In this document: positions 35,139 through 45,982 of the stretch, in pieces
How the letters are laid out: every line of letters starts with the position of its first letter
Position numbering within the stretch: the first letter of the stretch is position 1
Source: Typha latifolia
Taxonomy: Eukaryota; Streptophyta; Magnoliopsida; Poales; Typhaceae
NCBI GenBank assembly: GCA_019914945.1
Contig: CM034105.1
Span: 7,688,001-7,752,000, forward strand
DNA: 64,000 nucleotides
Reading direction: 5' to 3'
Made by a program: the position numbers and the translations under genes
The notes under the pieces: generated by a model
Database searches by the model: none
Seen by the model: the letters and a program-made list of their open reading frames with translations, nothing else
What the model was told of the DNA's origin: nothing

Positions 35139-36160
35139 GTGGAGCAGGATACTACCATCGAATATGGCAAGATAGCTGCTCCTCTCACTTCTTTGTTGAA
35201 GAAGGACTCTTTTAGATGGATGGATGAAGCCACTTTAGCCTTTGAAAAATTGAAAACAGCAATGACGACGACACCTGTTCTAGCGCTACCAGACTTCACC
35301 AAAGAATTCATTATTGAATGTGATGCATTGGGTGTTGGCACAGGAGCTGTACTAATGCAAGAAGGATGTCCCATTGCCTATCTTAGCAAGGCTTTATCGC
35401 AAAAATCTCAACAATTATCGACTTATGAAAGAGAGATGTTGGCAATTCTGCATGCGGTGACAAAGTGGATGCCTTATTTGATCAAAAGGTGATTCATTAT
35501 CCGAACCGATCAAAGAAGCCTTCCCTACTTTATGGGACACCGTATACACACTCTGACACAGTAGAGATGGGTTATAAAATTGTTGGGGTATGATTATGAA
35601 ATCCAATAGAAGAAGGGAACGGAAAATAGAGCGGCGAATGCACTATCACGCCAACCCGATACCACCGAGCTTGCAGCCTATTCATCTTCTACGTTTCCCT
35701 TCCTTGATGAGCTGAGGTATGCATGTACATCTGACCCAGATATTTTGAGATTGTTGCAGGAGGTGATGGATGATCTGGAGCACCATCTAAATTTGGAGAA
35801 TCGAGGCAGTTTGCTGCTAGATTGTGGATGCATTCGGGTGTTAGAGTGTATTGGTCCAGTTGCATATCGTTTGGAGCTACTAGAGGGGTCGAGAGTGCAT
35901 CCTGTCTTTCATGTTTCATTGCTGAGGGAGCACATTGGAGATCATGAGATCGTTGGATCAGTTTTACCGGAGCCATTGGAGGAGATAGAGATTGTAGAGC
36001 CAGTTCGTGTACTTGTTAGGCGCCGACGACGACATGGTACCAGATTGGAGATAGAGATTCTAATTGATTAGCTTGGCAAGCCATCTGATGATGCGACATG
36101 GGAGTTAAAGACTAATATCTTGGAGCGTTTCTCGAACTTTTCACCTTGAGGGCAAGGTGG
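35139..36160 (+). pseudogene. Gypsy family A 3' half of pol (copy A3)
   Basis: It starts within the reverse transcriptase tail (EYGKIAAPLTSLL) and continues with RNase H (IIECDALGVGTGAVLMQ), the connection, and the integrase zinc-finger lead (LRLLQEVMDDLEHHLNLENR). A deletion near 35850 removes the integrase core and joins to GPVAYRLELLEGSRVHPVFH. A chromodomain follows (RRRRHGTRLEIEILID, then LGKPSDDATWELKTNILERF). Stops at about 35490, 35563, 35610 and 36069. A polypurine tract (GGCAAGGTGGGGGAAGCATG, about 36151-36170) precedes the LTR. Confidence 0.88.
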
Positions 36161-36176
36161 GGGAAGCATGGTGGGC

Positions 36177-37091
36177 TGATATACTTAGTTAGCATCTTTT
36201 CTTATTGCATTAGGTGTTTATTTTTATTAAAATAAAATTTCTGTAGGTCGCGTTCGAATGCAGGTGGAGTCGCGTTCGAACGCCCTTGTAAATGCCTTGT
36301 GAACAATTGTGAACGCCTTGTGAATGCCCGCGTTTGAACGCCTGTGTCGCGTTCGCAAATCCAGAAAATGGGCTTTTTGAGTGCGTTTGAAATGCGATCG
36401 GGCACGTTTGAACACGATCGATGGAAATCCTCTAAATTAGGGTTTCATATTATTTTAGAACTTGTTGGCTAGCCTCTATAAATATGTGGATGGCAGCCAA
36501 ATTTATTATGCAATTGAATTCTTGATTTCTTGCCTCTTATCTTCTCTCTAGACTCCTCCCTCCTCCCTCTTCACCATCCTTCCACATCTACCATTGTCAA
36601 GGTTTCTCCTCGCTTCTAATCTTCCTCGTCTGTCGAGTCACCCCTCTTCTTTGGGATCTTGACAATTTCGTTCCCTTCGTCTACTTCTCGTAATCACTTC
36701 CACAATCCACCCTCATCTCTATACCCATCCATAACCCTAACATCCACTTCACCCGTCACCACCACTATCACCCACGTTATTCCGTATTTTCCTCCTTGCT
36801 ATAGTTTGAATATGCGAAGGGCGGGTAGATCAGGAAGTTACAGATCCAACGCAATTAGTTTTATAATTTTCTTACTAACAGAGAATATCTAACGAATATT
36901 TTCTCACAGTTGCGCGGATTGCTTCCTGAAATAAATTCAGATTCTAAGGAATTGTTCCGTAGCCGATCTTTTGGTTCCAGATCCTATCAATTTGGTATCA
37001 GACCTTAACAATTTGGTATCAGAACCTATCAATTGGTATTAGAGCCTTAACAAATTGTATCAGAGCCTATCAATTAGTATTAGAGCTATTA
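36177..37091 (+). mobile_element. 3' LTR of A3, ending in a six-unit terminal array
   Basis: It begins TGATATACTTAG after the polypurine tract. The motif cluster is at 36246-36420, and the TATA block GGCTAGCCTCTATAAATATG at about 36468-36487. The usual family end (GTAGCCGATC) is at about 36968, followed by the tandem units listed next. No target duplication can be tested, because the element's 5' half is gone and the right flank is a truncated family B LTR. Confidence 0.8.
36966..37091 (+). repeat. Tandem array of primer-site / LTR-end units
   Basis: About six 19-21 bp units, for example TATCAATTTGGTATCAGACC (36985), TAACAATTTGGTATCAGAAC (37006), TATCAATTGGTATTAGAGCC (37027), TAACAAATTGTATCAGAGCC (37048) and TATCAATTAGTATTAGAGC (37068). 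Each carries a TTGGTATCAGA core, the plant initiator-tRNA primer site, and a TATCA or TAACA end. TATCA and TAACA alternate, giving a 42-bp higher-order period. Confidence 0.92.
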
Positions 37092-37708
37092 GGTGGACCG
37101 GCGGCAATAGGGTGGCACTGGTGAATATGTGGAGGTGGAAGGGTTATGGGTGATGGTAGGGGTTAGGGCAAGTAATAGATAGATTGGAAGAAGAGGGAGG
37201 AGTTGGCCGCCCCTAAGGGACTAAGGTGAGTGGCTTGTCGAGGGGGGTAAGAAGCGGCGTCGCCGGGGAATGAGAGAATGAGAGAGAAGAAGATGAAGGA
37301 GACAAGGCCAAAACTCAATTCATTCAATAATGATTCCATGGTTGCCATCCACACCTTTAGAGGCTAACCAAACAATTCAAAAAAGAAAATTATTAATCCT
37401 AAAATAGTAGATTTTTGCCGACGCATTCAAACGCGCCCGATCGTATTTGAACGCACATTTTGAATTCTCTGTATGTGCGAATGCAATGCAGGCATTCGAA
37501 GACGGGTTCGAACGCATATTTCACACTCTCTGTATTTGCGAACCTGATGTAGATGTTCACAAGCGCGTTTGAACGCACTCCACCCGCGTTTGAACGCAAC
37601 ATACAGAAAACTTATTTTTCTATAAATTAAACACCAAAATAAGAATAAAAGACACTCCTAAAGTGTATCCATGCTCGAGACGACATCGGTGAAGTCTGAA
37701 TCATATCA
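37092..37708 (-). repeat. 3' LTR of B4, truncated
   Basis: It begins mid-LTR (ACCGGCGGCAATAGGGTGG) against the A3 array and ends AATCATATCA at 37708. Motif cluster at 37425-37598; promoter block complement at about 37340-37373. Confidence 0.85.
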
Positions 37709-37859
37709 ATCCACCATGCTTCTACAATCTTGTCCTCAAGGTTTAAAATTAGGGAAGCATTTATTGAACTCTTACTCAAGCTCCTCCATGATTTGATCCT
37801 CTGCACTGGTTCCCCATATATCTGAAAATAGAGGAAGGGTTGGTGCTGAAAAGAAAGCG

Positions 37860-38418
37860 AGCTCACTTATATCCAGTTGGCGCAAAAGGGTATCGGCCGC
37901 TCGGTTCTTGATCCCCTTTTTGTAGACTAGCTTGTAGTCATACCCAAGGAGTTTCGTGACCTATCGTTGCCGTGCTGGGGTGTGCACACGTTTCTCCATG
38001 AAGTAGGGTAAGCTACGCTTGTCCGTGCGGATAGTAAACCGTTGGCCAATCAAGTAGGGTTACCATTTAGTGATGGCGTATAGAATTGCTAACATTTCGT
38101 ATTCGTAGGTGGATAGCTGTCGCGACTGGTTCGACAATGCCTTGCTCATATAAGCCACGGGCCTGCTCTCTTGCATCAATACAGCTCCAATGCCTTCACT
38201 CGAAGCGTCGCATTCCACCACGAAGGGCTTGCTGAAATCTGGTAGAGCCAAAATCGGTGCGGTAGACATAGCTGTCTTCAATGCTTCAAAAGCCTCCACC
38301 GCCTTACTCGTCCATTGAAACCCTCATTTTCTGAGTAAGGAGGTCAGCGGGGCAGCAATCTTGCCATAGTTGGCAACGAATCACCGATAGTACCCCCGTC
38401 AACCTAAGGAATCCCCTC
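37860..38418 (-). pseudogene. B4 RNase H fragment
   Basis: The minus frames read QLSTYEYEMLAILYAITKW and VECDASSEGIGAVLMQ (38299-38060), with the end of the reverse transcriptase connection up to 38410. It ends at about 37860 in KKGIKNR-type sequence, then a deletion leads to the polypurine tract. Stops are present. Confidence 0.85.
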
Positions 38419-41400
38419 TGTAACGCCTCCGCCCGGCACGGCACGTGCACGCCCACGAGCCCACACGGCACGCACGGCGCACGCGACAAGTCAGGCGGGG
38501 CCCGTCACGCACAGATACTCTCCTGTGCACATATAATCATGACATCATCAAATAAAACCTGCTAACCTATCTATGATCACATAATCCATCGCCAAATAAA
38601 TCATACTCTTAACCAAATAAACCTGTTAACATATGAATATCAAAGTCCACAATAATATACACTAGACCGCTACATAATCTGGCAGGGCCCACACAGGCCA
38701 CAACAAACCATCAAGATACCATTAAAGAACTGATACAAGAGTACACTATGATTCGACCTGTATTATACAAATCATCGTCTAATACAAAAGAGTACAAATA
38801 TCAAATACTGGTACAACTCAATTTCTATATAAACCATCATCTATACCATCTCGCATCTATAGCTCACCTCATCATCACTCTAAAATATATTCTCAAGATA
38901 TCTCAGGTCGCTATCACGTACCACAAATCTGAGGGGTTAGAAAAGAAATAAAGAGAGTCATGAGCAAAAGGCTCACTGAATAGACCTTACCCCGAATCAG
39001 TGATGCCAAACAGAGAGTAAATCATGTACTAGATAATATGAATTAGAAAGCAACATCATGTCATGAATGAGTATGTGAATGCATCCTCAATAATACATAA
39101 TTGAAAAGTAGATAATATGTCATACTGATAAAAGTATACAATGCTCGACAATGAATAAACAAATCTCTATGTCATATAATCATCATAACTCTCTATCAAA
39201 TATGATATATGATGCATGCCGACTATGACCATGCTATGATATCAAATACAACCATATATGATATATATATTGACCACTCAATAATCAAGTATGTCAGATA
39301 AAAATAAAATCATATGCATTTCTCAACATCACGATCATCACCGACATCTCGGTATAATATCATCGTACTAGACCACTGTGCACAGTCAATACCCGGTACC
39401 CGGTCTCAACATCATGTCCAACGGCTCAGAGCATACTCCGCCACCCGCAAGAGTATCTCTAATATAACCATACCCCGCCACCCGCTAGGGTATCAACATC
39501 CATCCAGACCGGGCACCCACATAGTTGATAGAAACCTCGTGAGGATAACTCGCCACATATGCCCTGGCGAACGGCATGTGTCCGAATGTCTACTGCGCAC
39601 ACAGACTAATGACCTCGAACGTAAGGCCAACAAGATCGCGACTATGTCGAGCGATCAATCATCTCCAAGCACACCCTAATTCTCGCGCCCACTCGATTAT
39701 CCTCACGCTTTCTATCAACTATCCTATCAATCACATTTCATGCTTTCCTTCTAAATGACAAATCATATGCATATATCCAGTACGATAACAAGTCAATGCA
39801 TAATAAAAATTTAGGTGGAATAGGAATCAAGTGAAAATGATGCAATGTAGTCTCCAACTGTATCGTCAACACATGCATACTCATGCTAATCTATTACATG
39901 CATACTCATGCTACAGATCAACTCGGTAAACAATCATAACAGTAGAATCATTTCTGATCATCTCTATATATATCACCAATGTACTCATATTCTAAATCAG
40001 TATAATCGAATGCATGATAAAATATGCTCGACTATAATCATCTCTAGATTAAATCATATAATCATGCTGGAGGCCAAAACATGCATATACACAAATATAT
40101 AATATAACCTAATTTGAGAAAGGCGTCTAAGGGATAAGACTACTCATAGTCTGATCAGAAGACACGAACCATGAATCTCTCACGTCCGTCAGTCAAACAT
40201 CAACTCATCATCAGGATCCACGGGGTCTCACATAAGGGGTTTAGGGTCTGAAAATATTTAAATGATATGATGTTAGCCGTTTATCCCATTTAGAATTCAT
40301 TGGTGTAAAATATAATAAATTATTTGATTTTATTAAATAACTTGATATACATTATATATATATAATTATGATAACCTTATTCAATTATTTGGCAATTATT
40401 ACTTTTACTTAACTAGTTACTAATCATACATATATTAATCATTATTCATAAATACAAAAGTAATTATCTGAGCTCAGCATTTTATTGCATAGAAAATAAT
40501 ATATAATAATAATAAGGTGCTAGAAACACATTGTATACTCAAATGTATTAAATATATGCATGTATAAGCATACATAAACATTAATAGAAACTTATAAAAT
40601 TTAATTATTTTTAATAAAACTAACTATATAAAATATAAGATTATTATCAATATGATTACATGTATTAATCTAATAAACTGTGGTAAAACTATATATAATC
40701 ATATGCAAGTACTTATAACTATAATTAATAAATTATTATACTAATAATACTTAGCTAATACTTATGTTAGTGAGTATAAATTATCAAAATAATCTATCAT
40801 CTAGATAACTGATTTACCTATATTTTAGAAACTAAATCATATGATTAATATAAACAAATTAAAAAGGGAGCAATCCCTTGTCACGCGTCTTGGGCTCAAG
40901 ATCGCTCGCTATAGTGCCGGGCCGAGCCCAAAGACTATTGCGGAAGGGAAAAAAAAAAAAAGATAGGAAGATGAAGAAGAAGAAAGAAGAAGAAGAAAGA
41001 AAGGAAGAAGAAGAAGAAGAGAAGAGAAGAGAAGAAAAGAGAAGAAGGGAAGAAGGAGGAGGGAGGTGCGGACCTAGGCCGGCGGGGAGGGCACCGGCAG
41101 CTGGTGGCCAGCCAGTTGCTGGCCTCTCGCCGGCGGCTCGGCTCCGACGGGCCCGAGCCCAAGGTAAGAAAAAAAAGAGAAAGAGAGAGAGAGATAGTGA
41201 GAGAGAGAGAGAGAAGAAGAGAGAAGAAGAGAGAGGAGGAGAAAGAGCTCACCGACGCTCGTGGAGGTGGCGGCGACGGCAATAGTCCGGCCTCGGCGAG
41301 AGAGAGGGGGAGAGAGAGAGAAATTTAAAGAGAGAGAGGGAAGGCGGTGGGAGGTTGGCGGTAGCTGCGGCGGCGCTGGGCCCGCCGCTGCCAGACGGCC

Positions 41401-41555
41401 GCAGCCGGTTGGCTGCGGCGACGCGAGGGGGGGGGGGTGCGTGGCACCTCTCCCACGCAGCCCCACTACATGGGCACGAGGCCGTTCACACTGTGGCCGG
41501 CCACGTCGTGCCCATGCAAATTTTTTTTTGTTTTTTTTGGGATTGGGTTGTTACA
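38419..41555 (+). mobile_element. Complete solo giant LTR, family D (copy D2)
   Basis: It starts TGTAACGCCTCC and ends GGTTGTTACA (TG...CA, inverted TGTAAC/GTTACA). The flanks CCCTC (38414-38418) and CCCTG (41556-41560) are a near target duplication; family B sequence (GGAATCCCCTC...CTGCTGATTAG) is split here. It is 3.1 kb, AT-rich for 2.4 kb, then GA-rich and GC-rich. Long LTRs of this form occur in Del/Tekay-type gypsy elements; no internal region is present anywhere in the window. Confidence 0.85.
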
Positions 41556-41560
41556 CCCTG
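40940..41560. other. GA-rich and GC-rich terminal part of the D2 LTR
   Basis: Runs of GAAGAAGAAG and GAGAGAGA followed by GC-rich sequence. Frames of 100-135 codons of Arg/Glu/Lys or Ser/Leu arise on both strands from composition and have no start context or domain. I do not call them genes. Confidence 0.7.
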
Positions 41561-42250
41561 CTGATTAGTTGGAATCGGTCAGTCCACCATATTTTTGATC
41601 TTGCTTGGATCGACTTCCACTCCTCTCACTGAGATTATATGACCCAAGTATTCCACTTGTGGCTCTCCCCATAGGAACTTGCTCATCTTGATTTTTAATT
41701 GGTTTTGTTGCAAGATATTCAACACCTCACGCACATGTCGCAAGTGCTCGCTCCAATTCTTGGTATACACTAGAATATCATCAAAGAAGACAAGCACGTA
41801 CCAACGGAAGAGCGAGCAAAAAAGGTCATTCATCAGCCCTTGAAAGGTAGCCGGTGCATTGGTGAGCCCAAACGGCATGACTCAGAACTCATAGTGGCCA
41901 TCGTGAGTTCGAAACGCTATTTTGTGTACATCTTCTAGGTCGACACGGATTTGATGGTACCCCGCTCTTAAGTCAAGTTTGCTGAAGTAAGCTGACCTTG
42001 TAAGTTCGTCTAGCAACTCCTCGATCACTAGTATTGGGTACCGGTCTTTGACGGTGATCGCATTCAAGGCTCGGTAGTCGACGCAAAATCGCCAACTCCC
42101 ATCTTTCTTTCGAACCAGCAACACCTGCAATTAGTAGGCACTTCTACTCGGTTGAATAATCCCTTGCTCTAGCATTTCCACCACCAATTTGTTGATCTCC
42201 TCCTTCTAGACATGTGAGTACTGATATGGCCGAACATTTGCTGGTTCAGC
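41556..42250 (-). pseudogene. B4 reverse transcriptase fragment
   Basis: Minus strand: [40 protein letters not shown], the stop at about 41881, then MPFGLTNAPATFQGLMNDLF, catalytic VFFDDILVY, and VEYLGHIISVRGVEVDPSKI up to the D2 insertion. The least decayed reverse transcriptase of family B here. Confidence 0.88.
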
Positions 42251-42269
42251 CCCTAGAAAGATTTGAATA

Positions 42270-45200
42270 TGATGGTCGTGCCGACGGGTTGACGGCAGTC
42301 CTCGGGCGAAGAGATCCTTGAATTCCTGTAGCAGTTCTTGCATGTCAGCGGGTATTTCCCTTGATGGTGGATGTTCTGGTTCAACAATAGCCATTTGCAA
42401 GAGTAGAGCTCGGTCCCCTGCACATGGAAGTCCCAATAGTGGTTGCAACGTCGGCCCTTGCCGCGGTTGGTTTCCATCCAGCAGTACTCTTCGACCATTC
42501 CTCCGAAATGTAAGTGTGAGGTTTGAAAATCAAATGTTACAGGCCCCAAGCTTTAAAGCCATTGGGTCCCTAAGACAATGTCGGCACACCCTGCAAGGTC
42601 AATGGATAAAGATCCAATGTGAAAGTTTGGCCTTGCACCTTTAATTCCACACCTCCACAAATAAAATCTGCCCGCAATGTGGTGCCATCTCCAATCGTCA
42701 CATCGAACCCGTCCATGGGTTTTGACTCAGGCCCAATCTTCCTAAGAAGCCTCTTATTAATGATGTTGTGGGTGGACCCAGTGTCGATCAAGATTCTCAC
42801 TATGGTTTTCTTGACTACACCGTTCACCCGCAAAGTCTTTAGCGCGGCTGTCCCTGAATATGCGTGGAGGGAGATTTCGGCTATCATGTCTTCCACGGGC
42901 TGCTCCTTAGCTACTCCTCCTTGCTGTCTAGCCACACCTTCATCTTCAGCGGCAATCTCATCCTCTACCTCCTCCAATCTGTCTATTAGCATCACTAATC
43001 CCATCAGTTTAGCGCAGCGATGATCGGGTAGAAACTTCTCATCACAACGAAAGCATAGGCCTTTGGCTCTTCGTTCCTCCACTTAAGCAGGTGTGAGTGC
43101 TCGTCTTGAACCTTTAGGTATGTACTTCACATCTTGGGAGGGCTTCAGGGGTGCTCGAGGAGGCACCATTGCACCAGCGGTTCTTGGTATGCCGGTAACA
43201 TTTCCTACCGCTATGATTGGTTGAGCTAGATTGCGACTTCCTTGGCTCGTCCAGTTCTGTTTGAGGTGTAACTTCATGGCTTGATGTTTGTCTTCTATGA
43301 GTACTGCATCTTCGAAGGCCTCCTTTAAGGTTCTAGGCCTTAAAGCCTTCATGTCGGCTTGTATATCTCCCCACAACCCGGAGATGAAAGTGTTGCGAAG
43401 TTGCTGATCCGGCTTGTATATCTCCTCTCAAATTCTTCTTGATATGCCTCAACCGTCGTCCTTTGCACCATCTTTGAGAGGAGAGCATCAAAGTCTTCAT
43501 ACCCCGACGCTCCAAATTGCCGTGTGATATCAGCGCATGATACGATTCGGACTTCACTGATGTCGTCTCGAGCACGGATACACTTTAGAGGTGTCTTTGT
43601 TTCTTGTTTTAATGTTTAATTCTTAAGAAAATAAGTTTTTTGTAAGTTGCGTTCGAACGCGGGTGGAGTACGTTCAAATGCGGTTGTGAACGCGGTTATG
43701 AATGCCTACATCACATCTAGAGAGTGTGAATTGTGCGTTCGAACGCCACGTTCGAACGCACTGTGAACGCCTGCATCGCGTTCACAAATCTAGAGAAGTG
43801 GGAAACAGGTGCGTTCGGTCACGCGTTCGAATGCCTGCATCGCGTTCACAAATCCAGAGAACAGAGAAATAGGTGCATTCGAACGCGAGCAGGCGCGTTT
43901 GAACACGGTCGGCGAAAATGTATAGTTGAGGGTTAATTTTGAATTGTTTGGTTAGCCTCTAAAGGATGTGGATGGCAACCATAGAGTCATTATTGAAGAA
44001 TTGAGTTTTGTCTTGCCTCCTTTGTTTTCTTCGCTCTCGTTCTCTCGATCCCCGGCGACGCAGCCTCTAACCTTCCTCGACCGACCAATCACCCTAGTCT
44101 CTTAGGGGTGGCCCTCTCCTTCCCTTTCTTCAAATCTACCCAACACTTGCCCTAACCCTTCCATCAACCATAACTATTTCACCACCACTTTTCACCAGTG
44201 CCACCCCATTAATGTTGGTCCACCTCCAACCACCATCATCCTAGGATCTCGTGCCTCCATCCACGGATTCTAATCAGACCCCGTGATGTTCGTCTACTAA
44301 TCAGATGATATTTCGAGATCCCCATATCTGATTCGCTTGAAACTTGATTTGTTGGAAAGCTATTTTCTAGGGCTACAACATATCCAAATTCATCGATCAG
44401 ATGGTAGCATGTTTCAGGATCTATTTACAAAGTTCCGTGTCAGATCCAGTCTAGATCTGAGAATTGAAAGAGATCGAACCTTAGCCAAAAGAGGAGATCG
44501 TATCAGTGCAAAAGTCGACCCAAGTTTTAATCATCTCATGGGCATTGGCTACTCGAAACCAATGAAGCGCTACATCTTCAAAGTGGAAGCTCGCAAGCAT
44601 CACCTTATATTCTTCTACTGTACCCTGGTACGCGAATAATTATTCTTTCCTATACAACCAATCGATCGGATCACCACCTTTGAACTTAGGAAATTCGAGA
44701 CGCACGATTTGCCCATAGATACCGTTGTCTTGATCCGGATCATATCCCAGTCCTTGCTTAACCGGAGGAGGATGCACCATGAATGGTTGATAATCCCTCC
44801 TTCAATTTTGTTTAACTCGACGCGGCTCCGATTCGTATTGCCCTGCCCAAGTATCCAAATCTCCAAGACGATCTCCATAGTGGTTCACTCGTCGGATAGG
44901 CTCACCTGCAACTAGGCATGGTGGAACCATCCTTGCTTGTCTCTGCCCATAGGGCGGTGGCAGCAGTGGCTCTTGTGGTTGCAAATTCTTAATCGGTGGC
45001 GGCGAGTTCATGGGGGTGGACTCGCGTCATGGGGTCGATGGTGCATTTTCGCTCACCATGGCTTCCCTTATCACTCGTAATTCCTGCGTCATCTCCATCA
45101 TCATCTGGTTGTTGAGGGCCATTTGTTCAGAAAGAGACCCAAACATGGCTTGAACGCTAAGCTCTTTTGTATTCAGGTTTGGTCGGGAGATTCCGCGGGT

Positions 45201-45300
45201 GGAAGTCCCTGCAACTATTTCCCCCTCCTCTATTGGGGAAATCTCGTCTTCCTCATCTCGCCGTGCAACCATGGCTCTGGTTGTCATCATAGGAAGCGCG
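42270..45300 (-). pseudogene. B4 gag and protease, split by a solo LTR
   Basis: Gag starts at about 45290 (MTTRAMVARRDEEDEISPIE), followed by LSEQMALNNQMMMEM, a proline-rich linker and the core region up to 44511. After the solo B LTR (44505-43538) it resumes to the zinc knuckle CFRCDEKFLPDHRC (about 43045) and the protease RILIDTGSTHNIINKRLL (about 42785) with an intact DTG. Stops occur in gag. Family B gag has no stop between zinc knuckle and protease. Confidence 0.87.
43538..44505 (+). mobile_element. Solo LTR, family B, inserted in family B gag
   Basis: It starts TGATACGATTCGG and ends GATCGTATCA. Flanks GCGCA (43533-43537) and GTGCA (44506-44510) match the uninterrupted gag of copy B1 (GTGCA), with one mismatch. 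Motif cluster at 43645-43912; promoter block at about 43948-43980. At 968 bp it is the most complete family B LTR in the window. Confidence 0.9.
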
Positions 45301-45330
45301 TGTCTGGGAAATCTGGCTCTGATACCAATT

Positions 45331-45982
45331 TGATACGATCTCCCCTTTAGGCCAAGTCTAGATCTATCCCGATTTTCAGATCTATACAGGACTGACACGG
45401 AACCAATGTAAAATTTTGATATGTTGAAGCCTTGGAAAAGAGATTTCCAACAAATCTAGTTTCAGGTGAATCAGACGGTGGGATCTCTAGATATCGTCCG
45501 ATTAGCAGGCGGACGTCAGGGAGTACGTCTTTGGATCCGTGGATGGAGGCACGAGATCCTAGGTGATGATGGAGGGTGGTGCACCGGCGGTAATGGGGTG
45601 GCACCGGTGAATTCGTGGAGGTAGAAGGGTTATGGGTGATGGTAGAGGTTAGGGAAGGTGATAGATAAATTGGAAGAAGGGGAGGAGTGGTCTGGGTCAC
45701 CAATAAGATCTTTATATCCTATCCAAAGCTCCAATTCCATTCAGCAAGTTATCGTTCATCCCCACGGATGACTGGATCAGATGAAAGAGATCGTCATTGC
45801 AAGCAGGGCAATCATCCAGATGAGTAAGAAGTGGTCTACATCAATGGTTGAGCACTAGCTAGGGCTTCCCCAACAAGAAAAAAAAGTTTGATCCTCTTTT
45901 CCACTAAGCAAGGCAAGATCTACCTTGACACTTTACTAGGGTGAGTGGCCGGTCGAGGGGCTAAGAAGCGGCATCGCCGGGG
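45331..45982 (-). repeat. 5' LTR of B4, first part, with a foreign 245-bp insert
   Basis: It begins TGATACGATCTCCCC; the primer site (TGGTATCAGAGCC on the minus strand) is at 45316-45328. About 14 LTR bases are replaced by roughly 245 bp (45694-45938) unrelated to any LTR here. It is cut at 45982 by Sirevirus E1 and resumes at 50917. Confidence 0.85.
45694..45938. other. Orphan insert in the B4 LTR
   Basis: The sequence starts GGGTCACCAATAAGATC and ends CTTGACACTTTAC, without inverted repeats, target duplication or similarity to the other repeats. A short frame reads EIVIASRAIIQMSKKW. Origin unknown; possibly a captured filler at a repaired break. Confidence 0.5.

Noticed and set aside
40878..41632. 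Several frames of 70-135 codons on both strands
   Set aside because: Same GA-rich and GC-rich terminal part of a solo LTR; no family motif and no related frame kept in the D3 copy.
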